From the NCBI GenBank assembly GCA_946628865.1, contig CAMOXE010000093.1:1-13666 (forward strand): DNA of 13,666 nt, in the 5' to 3' direction. Below the pieces are notes generated by a model. The model made no database searches. It was not told the DNA's origin and worked only from the letters and a program-made list of their open reading frames with translations. The DNA comes from an uncultured Clostridia bacterium. GTDB lineage: Bacteria > Bacillota > Clostridia > Christensenellales > Borkfalkiaceae. Of the stretch, positions 5,749 to 12,819 are shown in pieces (within the stretch, counting starts at the first letter, position 1; the number at the start of each line of letters is the position of its first letter). Position numbers and translations under genes: made by a program.

Positions 5749-5777
5749 ATTATATCGCATTTGTAAAATTTTTGCAA
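5749..5777 (-). promoter_or_regulatory. Promoter of the MDR gene, placed almost on its start codon
   Basis: On the minus strand, -35 TTGCAA (5772-5777), a 17-bp spacer and a perfect -10 TATAAT (5749-5754). The ATG at 5739 is only nine bases beyond the -10 box, so the 5' leader would be about 0-3 nt. It is divergent from the rpmE promoter. Confidence 0.75.
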
Positions 5778-5829
5778 GCGGGTTAATTAAAAAAAGATAT
5801 TAAAATCGCGAATAATGCGCTTTAAACGT

Positions 5830-5858
5830 TTGACAAGGCTATAAAAATAATATATAAT
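5830..5858 (+). promoter_or_regulatory. Consensus sigma-A promoter of rpmE
   Basis: TTGACA (5830-5835), a 17-bp spacer and TATAAT (5853-5858): both boxes and the spacing are perfect. The start would be near 5865, leaving a ~37-nt leader. Confidence 0.92.
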
Positions 5859-5901
5859 ATTAAAGCATTGAGTAAAACAGAAAATTTTGTGAGGTGATAA
5901 A

Positions 5902-6105
5902 ATGAAACCTGAGATTCATCCCGATTATAAAATCGTAACCGTGCAATGTGCGTGCGGCGCGACTTTCCAGACGGGTACGACGAAGGATACCGACGTTATA
6001 AAAGTGGATATTTGCAGTAAGTGTCATCCTTTCTTTACGGGTAAGCAGAAACTCGTTGACACCGGCGGACGCGTAGATAAGTTCAAGAAAAGATATAATA
6101 TTTAA
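5902..6105 (+). CDS. rpmE: 50S ribosomal protein L31, zinc-binding (C+) form
   Basis: The product is 67 aa, the normal length. It opens MKPEIHPDYKIV, as L31 does, and has C16 and C18 (VQCACG) with C38 and C41 (DICSKCHPF), the cysteines of the zinc-binding C+ form. L31 bridges the two ribosomal subunits at the central protuberance and can act as a zinc store. A zinc-free paralogue (L31B) is often present under zinc limitation; none is in this window. Shine-Dalgarno GAGGTG (5891-5896) precedes the ATG by five bases. The gene has a consensus promoter and its own terminator, although downstream it joins the conserved rpmE-yqhQ-prmC-prfA order, and read-through may feed that block. Confidence 0.97.
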   Translation: MKPEIHPDYKIVTVQCACGATFQTGTTKDTDVIKVDICSKCHPFFTGKQKLVDTGGRVDKFKKRYNI

Positions 6106-6113
6106 CAAAAAAG

Positions 6114-6152
6114 AGGGGTTTAAAGTTTCGGCTTGAAACCCTTAATTTTTAT
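6114..6152 (+). terminator. Terminator after rpmE
   Basis: AGGGGTTT (6114-6121) pairs with AAACCCTT (6136-6143) with one G-U pair; the stem continues after a mismatch as AAG/CTT around the loop TTTCGG. A T-rich tract (6142-6154) follows. The A-interrupted T run suggests partial read-through into the yqhQ-prmC gene. Confidence 0.7.
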
Positions 6153-6160
6153 TTGCTGAA

Positions 6161-7936
6161 ATGGGAAAGAAGTGTTTGAAAACGTCCATCGGCGGTCAAG
6201 CCGTGTTGGAGGGCGTAATGATGCGCGGCAAGACCGCTATGGCGACCGCCGTGAGGGATCGGGACGGAGTTATACGGCTCGAGGCGGAACGTCTTAAACA
6301 AAGCAAGAGCGCGATAAAGAAAATACCCGTCGTTCGCGGTGCGGTAAACTTTTTCGTTTCTTTGGTTTTCGGCGTAAAGATAATCGCCCGTTCGGCGGAA
6401 GTTTACGGCGAAGACGAGCAAGAGCCTACGAAGTTCGAGAAATGGCTTTCCAAAACCTTTAAAATCGATATTATGAGCGTCGTGATGTTTTTGGGCGTGG
6501 CGCTGGGGCTTGCGTTTTCGGTTGCGCTGTTTATCGTGCTTCCGCATCTTCTCGGCAATCTGTTCTCCTCGCTCGTAACCGAAAACGTCGTTTGGCGAAA
6601 CGTGTTCGAGGGCGTTGTAAGAATCGCGATATTTATCGGATATATATTGCTGACGTCGTTGATTAAGGATATGCGCAGAACGTTTATGTATCACGGCGCG
6701 GAGCATAAGACCATCACATGCTATGAAAAGGGTCTGCCGCTTACCGTAGAGAACGTCCGCGGTTGCAGGCGCGTACACGATCGTTGCGGCACGACGTTTA
6801 TGTTTTTCGTAATGATAGTGAGCATATTCGTCTTTACCGTACTCGGTTCGATTTTTCCTATGATAAACGTCGGTATTTTAAGGCTTTTGGCAAAGATATT
6901 ATTATTGCCGTTGGTTGCGGGGCTTTCATACGAACTTTTGAAACTCCTCGCGAAAACGGACAGTAAAGCGGTATATATTTTTAAACTTCCGGGGCTTTTA
7001 CTTCAAAAGATAACCACGCGCGAGCCGGACGACGGCATGATCGAAGTTGCCATAACCGCGTTTGAAAAAGTGCTTAAAATGGACTTGGACGAGAACGAGC
7101 CGACTTGCAAATTCGTCTGCGCTGAGGATTTCGGTAAAGTCCTTAGCGAAACAAGATCGGAATTCAACGCCGCGGGCGTGGACGACGCGGACGCGGAGTG
7201 GATAATTTCGGAAGTTACGGGTGTGCGCCGCAGCGAGTTCGCGACTTGCAAAAAGAAAGTCAGCGCGGCGGAAATAGACCGTATTACGATTCTGAAAAAA
7301 GAGCGCCTTACTGGAAAACCGCTATCTTACGTTTTGAAAAACACGAATTTTTACGGGTATACGATAAAGACCGACGAACGCGCGTTGATTCCCAGACCGG
7401 AAACCGAAGAACTCGTCGAAAGGGCGATAAAAGAGATTGACGGAAATTCCGCGGTGCTTGACCTTTGTACGGGCAGCGGAGCGATAGCGCTTGTCGTAAA
7501 ACTGAAAACGGGCGCGAGCGTTACCGCGAGCGACAAAAGCCTTGACGCGCTTGCGCTTGCAAGGGAAAACTTTGCGCTTTTCGGCGCGGAAATATCCGCT
7601 ATAGAGAGCGATATGTTTTCCGCGATAGACAAAAAATTCGACGTTATAATATCCAACCCGCCGTATATAAAAAGCGGCGATATTGAAAGTTTAGACAGAG
7701 AAGTCAAGGACTTCGAGCCGCGTATCGCGTTGGACGGCGGATACGACGGGCTTGAGTTTTACCGCGTAATCTCCGACGAGGCGGACAAATTTTTAAACGA
7801 ACACGGAAAACTTTTCCTCGAAATCGGTTTCGACGAGGCTGAGAGCGTGAAAGAACTCTTAAAAGGGAAATACGACGTCAAAACGTATAAAGATATAAGC
7901 GGAAACGACAGAATTATCGAGGCGACGCTAATATGA
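6161..7936 (+). CDS. prmC: Fusion of membrane protein YqhQ (DUF1385) with release-factor glutamine methyltransferase PrmC
   Basis: One uninterrupted 591-codon frame encodes two proteins that are separate in most Firmicutes. Residues 1 to about 305 are DUF1385: GGQAVLEGVMMRG (11-23), YHGAEHKTITCYE (177-189), RCGTTFMF (208-215), about four membrane segments (near 105-128, 152-168, 212-235, 237-258), and the family's closing DDGMIEVAITAFE (290-302). Its function is unknown. Residues from about 320 are PrmC: an N-terminal helical domain, IPRPETEELVE (410-420), SAM motif VLDLCTGSGAIAL (432-444) and catalytic NPPY (499-502). PrmC methylates the glutamine of the GGQ motif of RF1 and RF2. The fusion would tether it to the membrane. 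The stop overlaps the ATG of prfA, which encodes its substrate. No Shine-Dalgarno is seen at 6161; the start is chosen by family N-terminus. Confidence 0.93.
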   Translation: MGKKCLKTSIGGQAVLEGVMMRGKTAMATAVRDRDGVIRLEAERLKQSKSAIKKIPVVRGAVNFFVSLVFGVKIIARSAEVYGEDEQEPTKFEKWLSKTFKIDIMSVVMFLGVALGLAFSVALFIVLPHLLGNLFSSLVTENVVWRNVFEGVVRIAIFIGYILLTSLIKDMRRTFMYHGAEHKTITCYEKGLPLTVENVRGCRRVHDRCGTTFMFFVMIVSIFVFTVLGSIFPMINVGILRLLAKILLLPLVAGLSYELLKLLAKTDSKAVYIFKLPGLLLQKITTREPDDGMIEVAITAFEKVLKMDLDENEPTCKFVCAEDFGKVLSETRSEFNAAGVDDADAEWIISEVTGVRRSEFATCKKKVSAAEIDRITILKKERLTGKPLSYVLKNTNFYGYTIKTDERALIPRPETEELVERAIKEIDGNSAVLDLCTGSGAIALVVKLKTGASVTASDKSLDALALARENFALFGAEISAIESDMFSAIDKKFDVIISNPPYIKSGDIESLDREVKDFEPRIALDGGYDGLEFYRVISDEADKFLNEHGKLFLEIGFDEAESVKELLKGKYDVKTYKDISGNDRIIEATLI

Positions 7937-9003
7937 TAGAAAAACTCGAAAGCATATTAAACAGATTTAATAAACTCGACGAGTTGATGGCAAATCCCGA
8001 AACGTTGTCGGATATGGAGAAGTGGAAAGCCTACGCCAAAGAACGCGCGGACATAGAAGAAACTGCGACGTTGTATCAAAAATACAAAAAAGTCGAAGAG
8101 GACATGAAAAGCGCCGAAGAACTTTTAGCCACCGAAACCGACAAAGAAATGCGGGAGATGCTCGAAGAGGAGTATTACTCGTCCAAAGATAGGCTATCGG
8201 AGATAGAGAGCGAACTGAAAGTCCTTTTGCTACCCAAAGACCCCGACGACGACAAGAACGTAATAGTCGAGATCCGCGCCGGCGCCGGCGGCGAAGAGGC
8301 GGCGCTGTTCGGGTACGAACTTTACAGAATGTACGTCAAATACGCCGAGCAAAAACGCTGGAAAACCGAGGAGATCGACAGCAATATGACAGAACTCGGC
8401 GGCGTAAAGGAAGTAGTGTTTTCTATAAGCGGCAAAGGCGTTTACAGCAGGCTGAAATACGAAAGCGGGGTGCATAGAGTTCAGCGCGTTCCCGATACCG
8501 AATCGCAAGGCAGGATTCATACGTCGACGGTAACGGTGGCGGTACTTCCGGAGGCTCAGGACGTAGAAGTCGAGATAGACGAGAAAGATCTGAAGATAGA
8601 TACTTATCGTTCGAGCGGCGCCGGCGGTCAGCACGTCAATAAGACGGAGTCGTGCATTCGCATGACGCATTTGCCCACGGGAATCGTCGTGACGTGCCAG
8701 GACGAGCGTTCGCAGATCAAGAACAGAGAAAAGGCGATGAAAGTAATGAAAAGCCGCCTATATGACTATTATAATACGAAATACCAAAACGAGTACGCCG
8801 CCAACAGAAAGAGTCTGGTAGGTACGGGCGACCGTTCGGAAAGGATAAGGACGTATAATTTTCCGCAAGGGCGAGTAACCGATCATAGAATAGGTTATAC
8901 GATATATACTTTGCAACAGTTTTTGATGGGCGACCTTGACGAAATGATCGAGGCGCTTCAGATAGCGGACAGAGAGGCGAAATTAGCGCGGGAGGACAAC
9001 TAA
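7933..9003 (+). CDS. prfA: Peptide chain release factor 1
   Basis: The product is 356 aa, normal for RF1. It recognises UAA and UAG stop codons and triggers peptide release. The catalytic GGQ is at 231-233 in SSGAGGQHVNKTES; Q233 is the residue PrmC methylates. The codon-recognition tripeptide is PDT (187-189) in HRVQRVPDTESQGRIHTS, the RF1 type (PxT) rather than the RF2 SPF. The N-terminal helical domain spans about 1-100, and RAGAGGEEAALF is at 115-126. The ATG overlaps the stop of the yqhQ-prmC fusion (ATGA), so enzyme and substrate are translationally coupled. The 3' end overlaps the next gene by one base (TAATG). Confidence 0.98.
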   Translation: MIEKLESILNRFNKLDELMANPETLSDMEKWKAYAKERADIEETATLYQKYKKVEEDMKSAEELLATETDKEMREMLEEEYYSSKDRLSEIESELKVLLLPKDPDDDKNVIVEIRAGAGGEEAALFGYELYRMYVKYAEQKRWKTEEIDSNMTELGGVKEVVFSISGKGVYSRLKYESGVHRVQRVPDTESQGRIHTSTVTVAVLPEAQDVEVEIDEKDLKIDTYRSSGAGGQHVNKTESCIRMTHLPTGIVVTCQDERSQIKNREKAMKVMKSRLYDYYNTKYQNEYAANRKSLVGTGDRSERIRTYNFPQGRVTDHRIGYTIYTLQQFLMGDLDEMIEALQIADREAKLAREDN

Positions 9004-10196
9004 TGCAAACATCTGAAAAAGGCAGGGCGATAGCGCCGTCGGTAACGCTCGAAATATCGGCGAAAGCAAAGGCGATGAAAGCGGAAGGGAAGTCGGTAGT
9101 GGCGTTTACCGCAGGCGAGCCGGACTTCAATACTCCGGAATTTATAATCGAGGCGGCAAAGCGCGCGCTCGACGACGGCAAGACCAAATACACCCCGGCG
9201 TCGGGCATAGCGGAACTTAAAAACGCTATAGCCGACAAGTTGGAAAAGGAAAACGGCTTAAAGTATAAACCGTCGAATATCGTGGTGTCGGACGGCGCGA
9301 AGAGTTCGCTCTTTCACGCGTTCGCGGCGATATTGAACGACGGCGACGAGGTGGTGCTTATAGCGCCGTATTGGATAACTTACGCCGAGCAGATCAAGTT
9401 TTTAGGCGGTAAGTGCGTAATAGCGAAAACCGATAAAAAGTCGGGCTATAAGTTGACTAAAGCCGAATTTGAACGCGTAATCACACCAAAAACCAAATGT
9501 CTTGTGTTAAATTCGCCCTGTAATCCTACGGGTGTAGTGTATACGAAAGAAGAACTTAAGGATATTGCGGAAGTCGCCGAAAAGCACGGCGTATACGTTA
9601 TATCCGACGAGGTGTATGAAAAACTCGTTTTCGGCGGAGCGGAGCATATATCCATCGCGTCGATAAGCGAATATATGAAAGAGCATACGATAGTTATAAA
9701 CGGCGTGTCCAAGTCGTTTTCGATGACGGGCTGGAGAATAGGCTATCTCGCCGCGCCGGAAGAAGTTGCAAAGGCGATAGGCAATCTTCAAAGCCACACG
9801 ACGAGCAATCCTTGCAGTTTTGCGCAGTACGCTTCGGTTGACGCTTTCGTCGGCGACGAGGGCGAAAAGTTCATAGCCGAAATGCGCGAGGAGTTTGACT
9901 GCAGACGAAAAGCGATCTGCGCGGCGCTGGATAACTGCGGCTACGAATACATAAAACCTATGGGCGCGTTTTACGTCTTTATGAATATCGACAGATTTAT
10001 CGGCAAGAAGTATAACGGAGTAGCGATAAACGGTAGCGTGGACTTTGCCAACGCGCTTTTGTCCGAGGGCGTTGCGGTAATCCCGGGGCTTGCGTTCGGA
10101 GCGGACAATTTCATAAGGCTCGCCTATGCGGTTTCAAAGGCGGACATAGCGCTTGGGATAGAGCGCATAGCGAAATTTGAAAAAACTCTCGGTTAA
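9003..10196 (+). CDS. aspC: PLP-dependent aminotransferase, aspartate aminotransferase type (class I)
   Basis: The product is 397 aa, typical of the Ib aspartate aminotransferases of Bacillus and Thermus. It would transfer the amino group between aspartate and 2-oxoglutarate in the cytoplasm. Visible signatures: FTAGEPDFNTP (35-45), YTPASGIAEL (63-72), NSPCNPTG (170-177), SDEVYEKL (201-208) with D202 and Y205 contacting PLP, and SKSFSMTGWRIGYLA (236-250) with the Schiff-base lysine K237; FIRLAYA near the C-terminus holds the carboxylate-binding arginine. Substrate choice within this family cannot be settled by eye, so the gene name is family-level. Shine-Dalgarno GGAGG (8991-8995) lies inside prfA, seven bases before the ATG. 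It ends the prmC-prfA transcription unit. Confidence 0.92.
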   Translation: MQTSEKGRAIAPSVTLEISAKAKAMKAEGKSVVAFTAGEPDFNTPEFIIEAAKRALDDGKTKYTPASGIAELKNAIADKLEKENGLKYKPSNIVVSDGAKSSLFHAFAAILNDGDEVVLIAPYWITYAEQIKFLGGKCVIAKTDKKSGYKLTKAEFERVITPKTKCLVLNSPCNPTGVVYTKEELKDIAEVAEKHGVYVISDEVYEKLVFGGAEHISIASISEYMKEHTIVINGVSKSFSMTGWRIGYLAAPEEVAKAIGNLQSHTTSNPCSFAQYASVDAFVGDEGEKFIAEMREEFDCRRKAICAALDNCGYEYIKPMGAFYVFMNIDRFIGKKYNGVAINGSVDFANALLSEGVAVIPGLAFGADNFIRLAYAVSKADIALGIERIAKFEKTLG

Positions 10197-10220
10197 ATTC
10201 AAAAAAGTCTGTGAAAACCC

Positions 10221-10249
10221 TTGAAAAAAAAGGCGTTTTGGTTTAAAAT
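10221..10249 (+). promoter_or_regulatory. Promoter of the small P-loop gene
   Basis: TTGAAA (10221-10226), a 17-bp spacer and TAAAAT (10244-10249), with a predicted start near 10256. It lies in the 84-bp gap after the aminotransferase gene. Confidence 0.75.
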
Positions 10250-10280
10250 ATAAATAGAAACAAAAAGGCGGAGGTTTTTT

Positions 10281-10682
10281 ATGATAAAACTCGTATACGG
10301 TCCTAAGGGATTCGGCAAGACAAAGATTATTTTAGACGACGTAAACGCGGCGGCGAAAGCGGCGAGCGGCAACGTGGTGTTTATAACCGACAAGAAGATT
10401 TGTTCGGTTTCGATCGATTTAAACGTAAGATGCGTTTACACCGAAGAATACGGAGTAAATTCGCTCACGGCGTTTGACGGATTTATAAAGGGCTTGCTTG
10501 CGGGCAACAGCGACATAGAATATCTTTTTATCGACGGAATTGCGAGAATTACGAACGCAAACATCGCGGACATGAGCGACTTTTTCGCTACGCTGGATAA
10601 GTTAGCGGATTTGAAGGTAGAGATGACTATAAGCGCGGCGAAGGAAGATTTGCCGAACTTTATGCTCAAATACTTAGATTAA
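10281..10682 (+). CDS. Small P-loop NTPase-like protein of unknown function
   Basis: The product is 133 aa. The Walker A loop is right at the N-terminus, GPKGFGKT (7-14), and a Walker B-like strand YLFIDGI (81-87, D85) follows; TISAAKEDLP (116-125) could be the sensor strand. The fold is thus a minimal RecA/PilT-like core without an added domain, signal or membrane segment. Similar ~135-aa single-domain ATP-binding proteins occur in many Clostridia, often mislabelled PilT; no function is established to my knowledge. SD GGAGG (10270-10274) lies six bases before the ATG. It has its own promoter and terminator, so it appears to be a single-gene unit. Confidence 0.85.
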   Translation: MIKLVYGPKGFGKTKIILDDVNAAAKAASGNVVFITDKKICSVSIDLNVRCVYTEEYGVNSLTAFDGFIKGLLAGNSDIEYLFIDGIARITNANIADMSDFFATLDKLADLKVEMTISAAKEDLPNFMLKYLD

Positions 10683-10687
10683 TAACC

Positions 10688-10723
10688 AACGGTCGTCGCA
10701 CGGGTGCGGCGACCGTTTTATTT
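10688..10723 (+). terminator. Terminator of the P-loop gene
   Basis: A 13-bp stem (10688-10700 with 10705-10717, one G-U pair), loop CGGG, then TTTTATT (10716-10722). It starts five bases after the stop. Confidence 0.92.
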
Positions 10724-10764
10724 AATGAAATAATTGTGTAAAGCGTTAAAACGCTCGCTAATCC

Positions 10765-10793
10765 TTGACGAAAAGGCGCAAAATCGTTATAAT
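10765..10793 (+). promoter_or_regulatory. Promoter of the DUF5685 operon, giving a predicted leaderless mRNA
   Basis: TTGACG (10765-10770), a 17-bp spacer and a perfect TATAAT (10788-10793). The ATG of the DUF5685 gene is exactly six bases after the -10 box, where transcription is expected to begin. There is no room for a Shine-Dalgarno sequence. Confidence 0.88.
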
Positions 10794-10799
10794 AATAAT

Positions 10800-11681
10800 A
10801 TGTTCGGATATATAAGACCGGATTTGCCGTATTTGTATCTAAAAGACGACGCGCTCTATAAAGCGCTTTATTGCGGAGTATGCAAAAGCATCGGCAAAAA
10901 CTTAGGTCAGGTGGCGAGAATAAGTTTGACTTACGACGTCGCGTTTTTGTCCGCGGTCGCGCATAACGCCAAGGGCGCAGACGTAACGCTTAAAAAAGAA
11001 CGCTGCATCGCTCACCCGATAATTAAAAAGCCTATGGCGAATAGGGACGAACTAACCGCGGTATGCGCCGCGGCGAACGTCGTGCTTGCGTATTATAAGG
11101 TCAAAGACGATATAATAGACAGCGGCAAGGGCAGGGTGAAACTCGCGTTTTTATCCCGCGCTTTTAAGAGGGCGAACGCAAAATACCCTAAACTTTCAAA
11201 AATAGTCGAAACTCGCTACGAAGAATTAAGGCGGCTCGAAGTGAATAAGGAAACGAGCATAGACAGAGCGTCCGATCCGTTTGCGCAAATGCTTAAAGAG
11301 ATAGGCGAATTCGTTTTGGGCGAGGACGTTATCGGAGGGGACAGATTTTTCTATTATCTCGGCAAGTGGATATATTTAATAGACGCCCTCGACGATTACG
11401 AAAAGGATATTAAGTCGGGGTCGTACAATCCGTTTTATTATTCTTACGGCGAAAAGCGAACGAAAAAAGAACTGCTTGGCGAAAACGGCAAAGACGTATC
11501 TTTCGTCTTTGCGGAGATATTCTCGTCGCTTACAGAGGCTAACCGCGAGATAAAATGGAAGTTCAATCACGACCTGATCGACAACATTATAAATAAAGGT
11601 ATCCCCTCGGCGACTATGAAAGTTATAAAGGGGAATAATAGTAGGAAAAAACGCGACAAAGTCGAAATAACGGAGGCTTAA
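10800..11681 (+). CDS. DUF5685 family protein with DDxxD-type acidic motifs
   Basis: The product is 293 aa starting MFGYIRPDLPYLYLKD, the usual opening of the DUF5685 family of Clostridia; its function is unknown. An in-frame ATG at 10734 lies upstream of the promoter, so 10800 is the real start. The protein appears all-helical. It has YCGVCKSIG (C25, C28) and ERCIAHP (C69), a conserved-looking cysteine set that could bind metal. Two acidic motifs stand out: YYKVKDDIID (D103, D104, D107) and WIYLIDALDDYEKD (D195, D198, D199, D203). Their character and spacing of about 90 residues recall the two aspartate-rich motifs of head-to-head isoprenoid synthases (squalene/phytoene synthase fold); this is inference. 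It is first in an operon with a J-like protein one base downstream. Confidence 0.85.
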   Translation: MFGYIRPDLPYLYLKDDALYKALYCGVCKSIGKNLGQVARISLTYDVAFLSAVAHNAKGADVTLKKERCIAHPIIKKPMANRDELTAVCAAANVVLAYYKVKDDIIDSGKGRVKLAFLSRAFKRANAKYPKLSKIVETRYEELRRLEVNKETSIDRASDPFAQMLKEIGEFVLGEDVIGGDRFFYYLGKWIYLIDALDDYEKDIKSGSYNPFYYSYGEKRTKKELLGENGKDVSFVFAEIFSSLTEANREIKWKFNHDLIDNIINKGIPSATMKVIKGNNSRKKRDKVEITEA

Positions 11682-11682
11682 A

Positions 11683-12300
11683 ATGATAGACGATTTTTAC
11701 GGCGTACTCGGACTTACGAGCGACGCAAGCGACGAAGAGATAGAGCAAAAATACGCAGACTTAAAGTCGAAATATTCTGAAGAACGCTTTAAAGAGGGCG
11801 AAGAGGGCAACGCTGCGGCGAAAAAACTTACCGAACTTGAAACGGCATACGCCGAAATTAAATCCGAAAGAAAGGAAAATCGGTTTTCTCAAGACGACAA
11901 CGGTTATTATAAAGAGATAGAGGCGGCTATAAAACGCGGCGACCTTGCGGCGGCGCAGAACGCGCTCGATTCTTTCAACGAGAGAAACGCCGAGTGGCAT
12001 TATCTGCAGTCTGTCGTGTTTTACAAGAAGAATTGGTCTAACGACAGTAAGAAACAACTCGAAATCGCCATACAGATGGATCCCGGAAACGAGAAGTATA
12101 AGACTTCTTATCGTAAGTTAAACGACAAGATAAACGCGGCAGAGAACAAAACGTTTACCGATTACAGCGGCAACGCGGGCGACCGCCGCGCCGAAACTTA
12201 CGACGAGGACAGGCAGATGGGCGGAGACGGCTGCTTAGAATGGTGCTGTCAGATGGCGCTTTGCAATATGCTTTTAAACTGCTGTTGTAATTGCAGATAA
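11683..12300 (+). CDS. J-domain-like protein without HPD, with TPR-like repeat and cysteine-rich tail
   Basis: The product is 205 aa. Residues 3 to about 62 follow a J domain (DFYGVLGLTSDASDEEIEQKYADLK), but the HPD tripeptide needed to stimulate DnaK is replaced: after LKSKY comes SEERFKEGEEGN. The helix-III region KLTELETAYAEIK is kept. Residues about 75-150 form TPR-like helices (LAAAQNALDSFNERNAEWHYLQ; LEIAIQMDPGNEKY). After a linker the C-terminus has eight cysteines in 21 residues (C184, C188, C189, C194, C200, C201, C202, C204), amphipathic enough for metal binding, acylation or membrane contact. A DnaK co-chaperone role is doubtful; a scaffold or adaptor for the DUF5685 partner is my inference. 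GGAGG (11672-11676) precedes the ATG by six bases, in the end of the DUF5685 gene. Confidence 0.85.
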   Translation: MIDDFYGVLGLTSDASDEEIEQKYADLKSKYSEERFKEGEEGNAAAKKLTELETAYAEIKSERKENRFSQDDNGYYKEIEAAIKRGDLAAAQNALDSFNERNAEWHYLQSVVFYKKNWSNDSKKQLEIAIQMDPGNEKYKTSYRKLNDKINAAENKTFTDYSGNAGDRRAETYDEDRQMGGDGCLEWCCQMALCNMLLNCCCNCR

Positions 12301-12818
12301 TGAAAAAGTCTAAAATGATTGCGCTATCGGCGATCGCCTCGGCGTTTGCCGTGATATTTTTGGCGCTGGGCGCGATAGTGCCGACGCTCGATTATTCGGG
12401 CATATTCATGGCGAGTATATGTATGACTATACCGCTGACAAAGAAAAGCGTGTGGTCGGGAGCGATGTCTTACGTCGCTTCCGCGCTTTTGTCTTTGCTT
12501 TTCGTCGGCGGAAGGTTTGAAATAACCGTTACTTTCGCGTTGTTTTTCGGCTTGCACCCGTTAGTAAACTTTCTATTTAATAAAATCAGACTTAATAAGG
12601 TCTTAGCCCTCGCGATAAAAGAGGTGTGGTTTATCGCAAGTCTATTGATACTATACGCGCTCTTCAGAGATTTCGTCGGCTTTGAAAACGAAACACTCCA
12701 AAAGTACGCGGTTTTGATTTTAGTCGTGGGCGGCGGACTTATATTTATCGCATACGATTATATGATGCAAAGATTTCAAAGGTTTATGGATATGGCGGTA
12801 GCGCGCCTTAAATTGTGA
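12300..12818 (+). CDS. Small polytopic membrane protein, possibly ECF-transporter S-component-like
   Basis: The product is 172 aa, beginning MKKSKMIALSAIASAFAVIFLALG. There are about five membrane segments (near 7-27, 31-48, 52-69, 100-118 and 130-149) and positively charged loops (TKKSVW, NKIRLNKV). The N-terminal ALSAIASAFAVIFLALGAIVP resembles the first helix of ECF vitamin-transporter S components and related DUF2232-like proteins; the match is loose and no ligand can be named. The ATG at 12300 overlaps the stop of the J-like gene (TAATG); an ATG three codons earlier (12291) is also in frame. No Shine-Dalgarno is seen, so translation probably depends on termination-reinitiation. It sits third in the DUF5685 operon. 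Confidence 0.75.
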   Translation: MKKSKMIALSAIASAFAVIFLALGAIVPTLDYSGIFMASICMTIPLTKKSVWSGAMSYVASALLSLLFVGGRFEITVTFALFFGLHPLVNFLFNKIRLNKVLALAIKEVWFIASLLILYALFRDFVGFENETLQKYAVLILVVGGGLIFIAYDYMMQRFQRFMDMAVARLKL

Positions 12819-12819
12819 G

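Noticed and set aside
7003..7251. Minus-strand frames inside prmC, prfA and the aminotransferase gene
   Set aside because: They are shadows of strongly supported plus-strand genes, without start signals or recognisable domains.
10734..10799. N-terminal extension of the DUF5685 protein from the ATG at 10734
   Set aside because: The promoter boxes lie inside this stretch, and the family N-terminus MFGYIRP begins at 10800.
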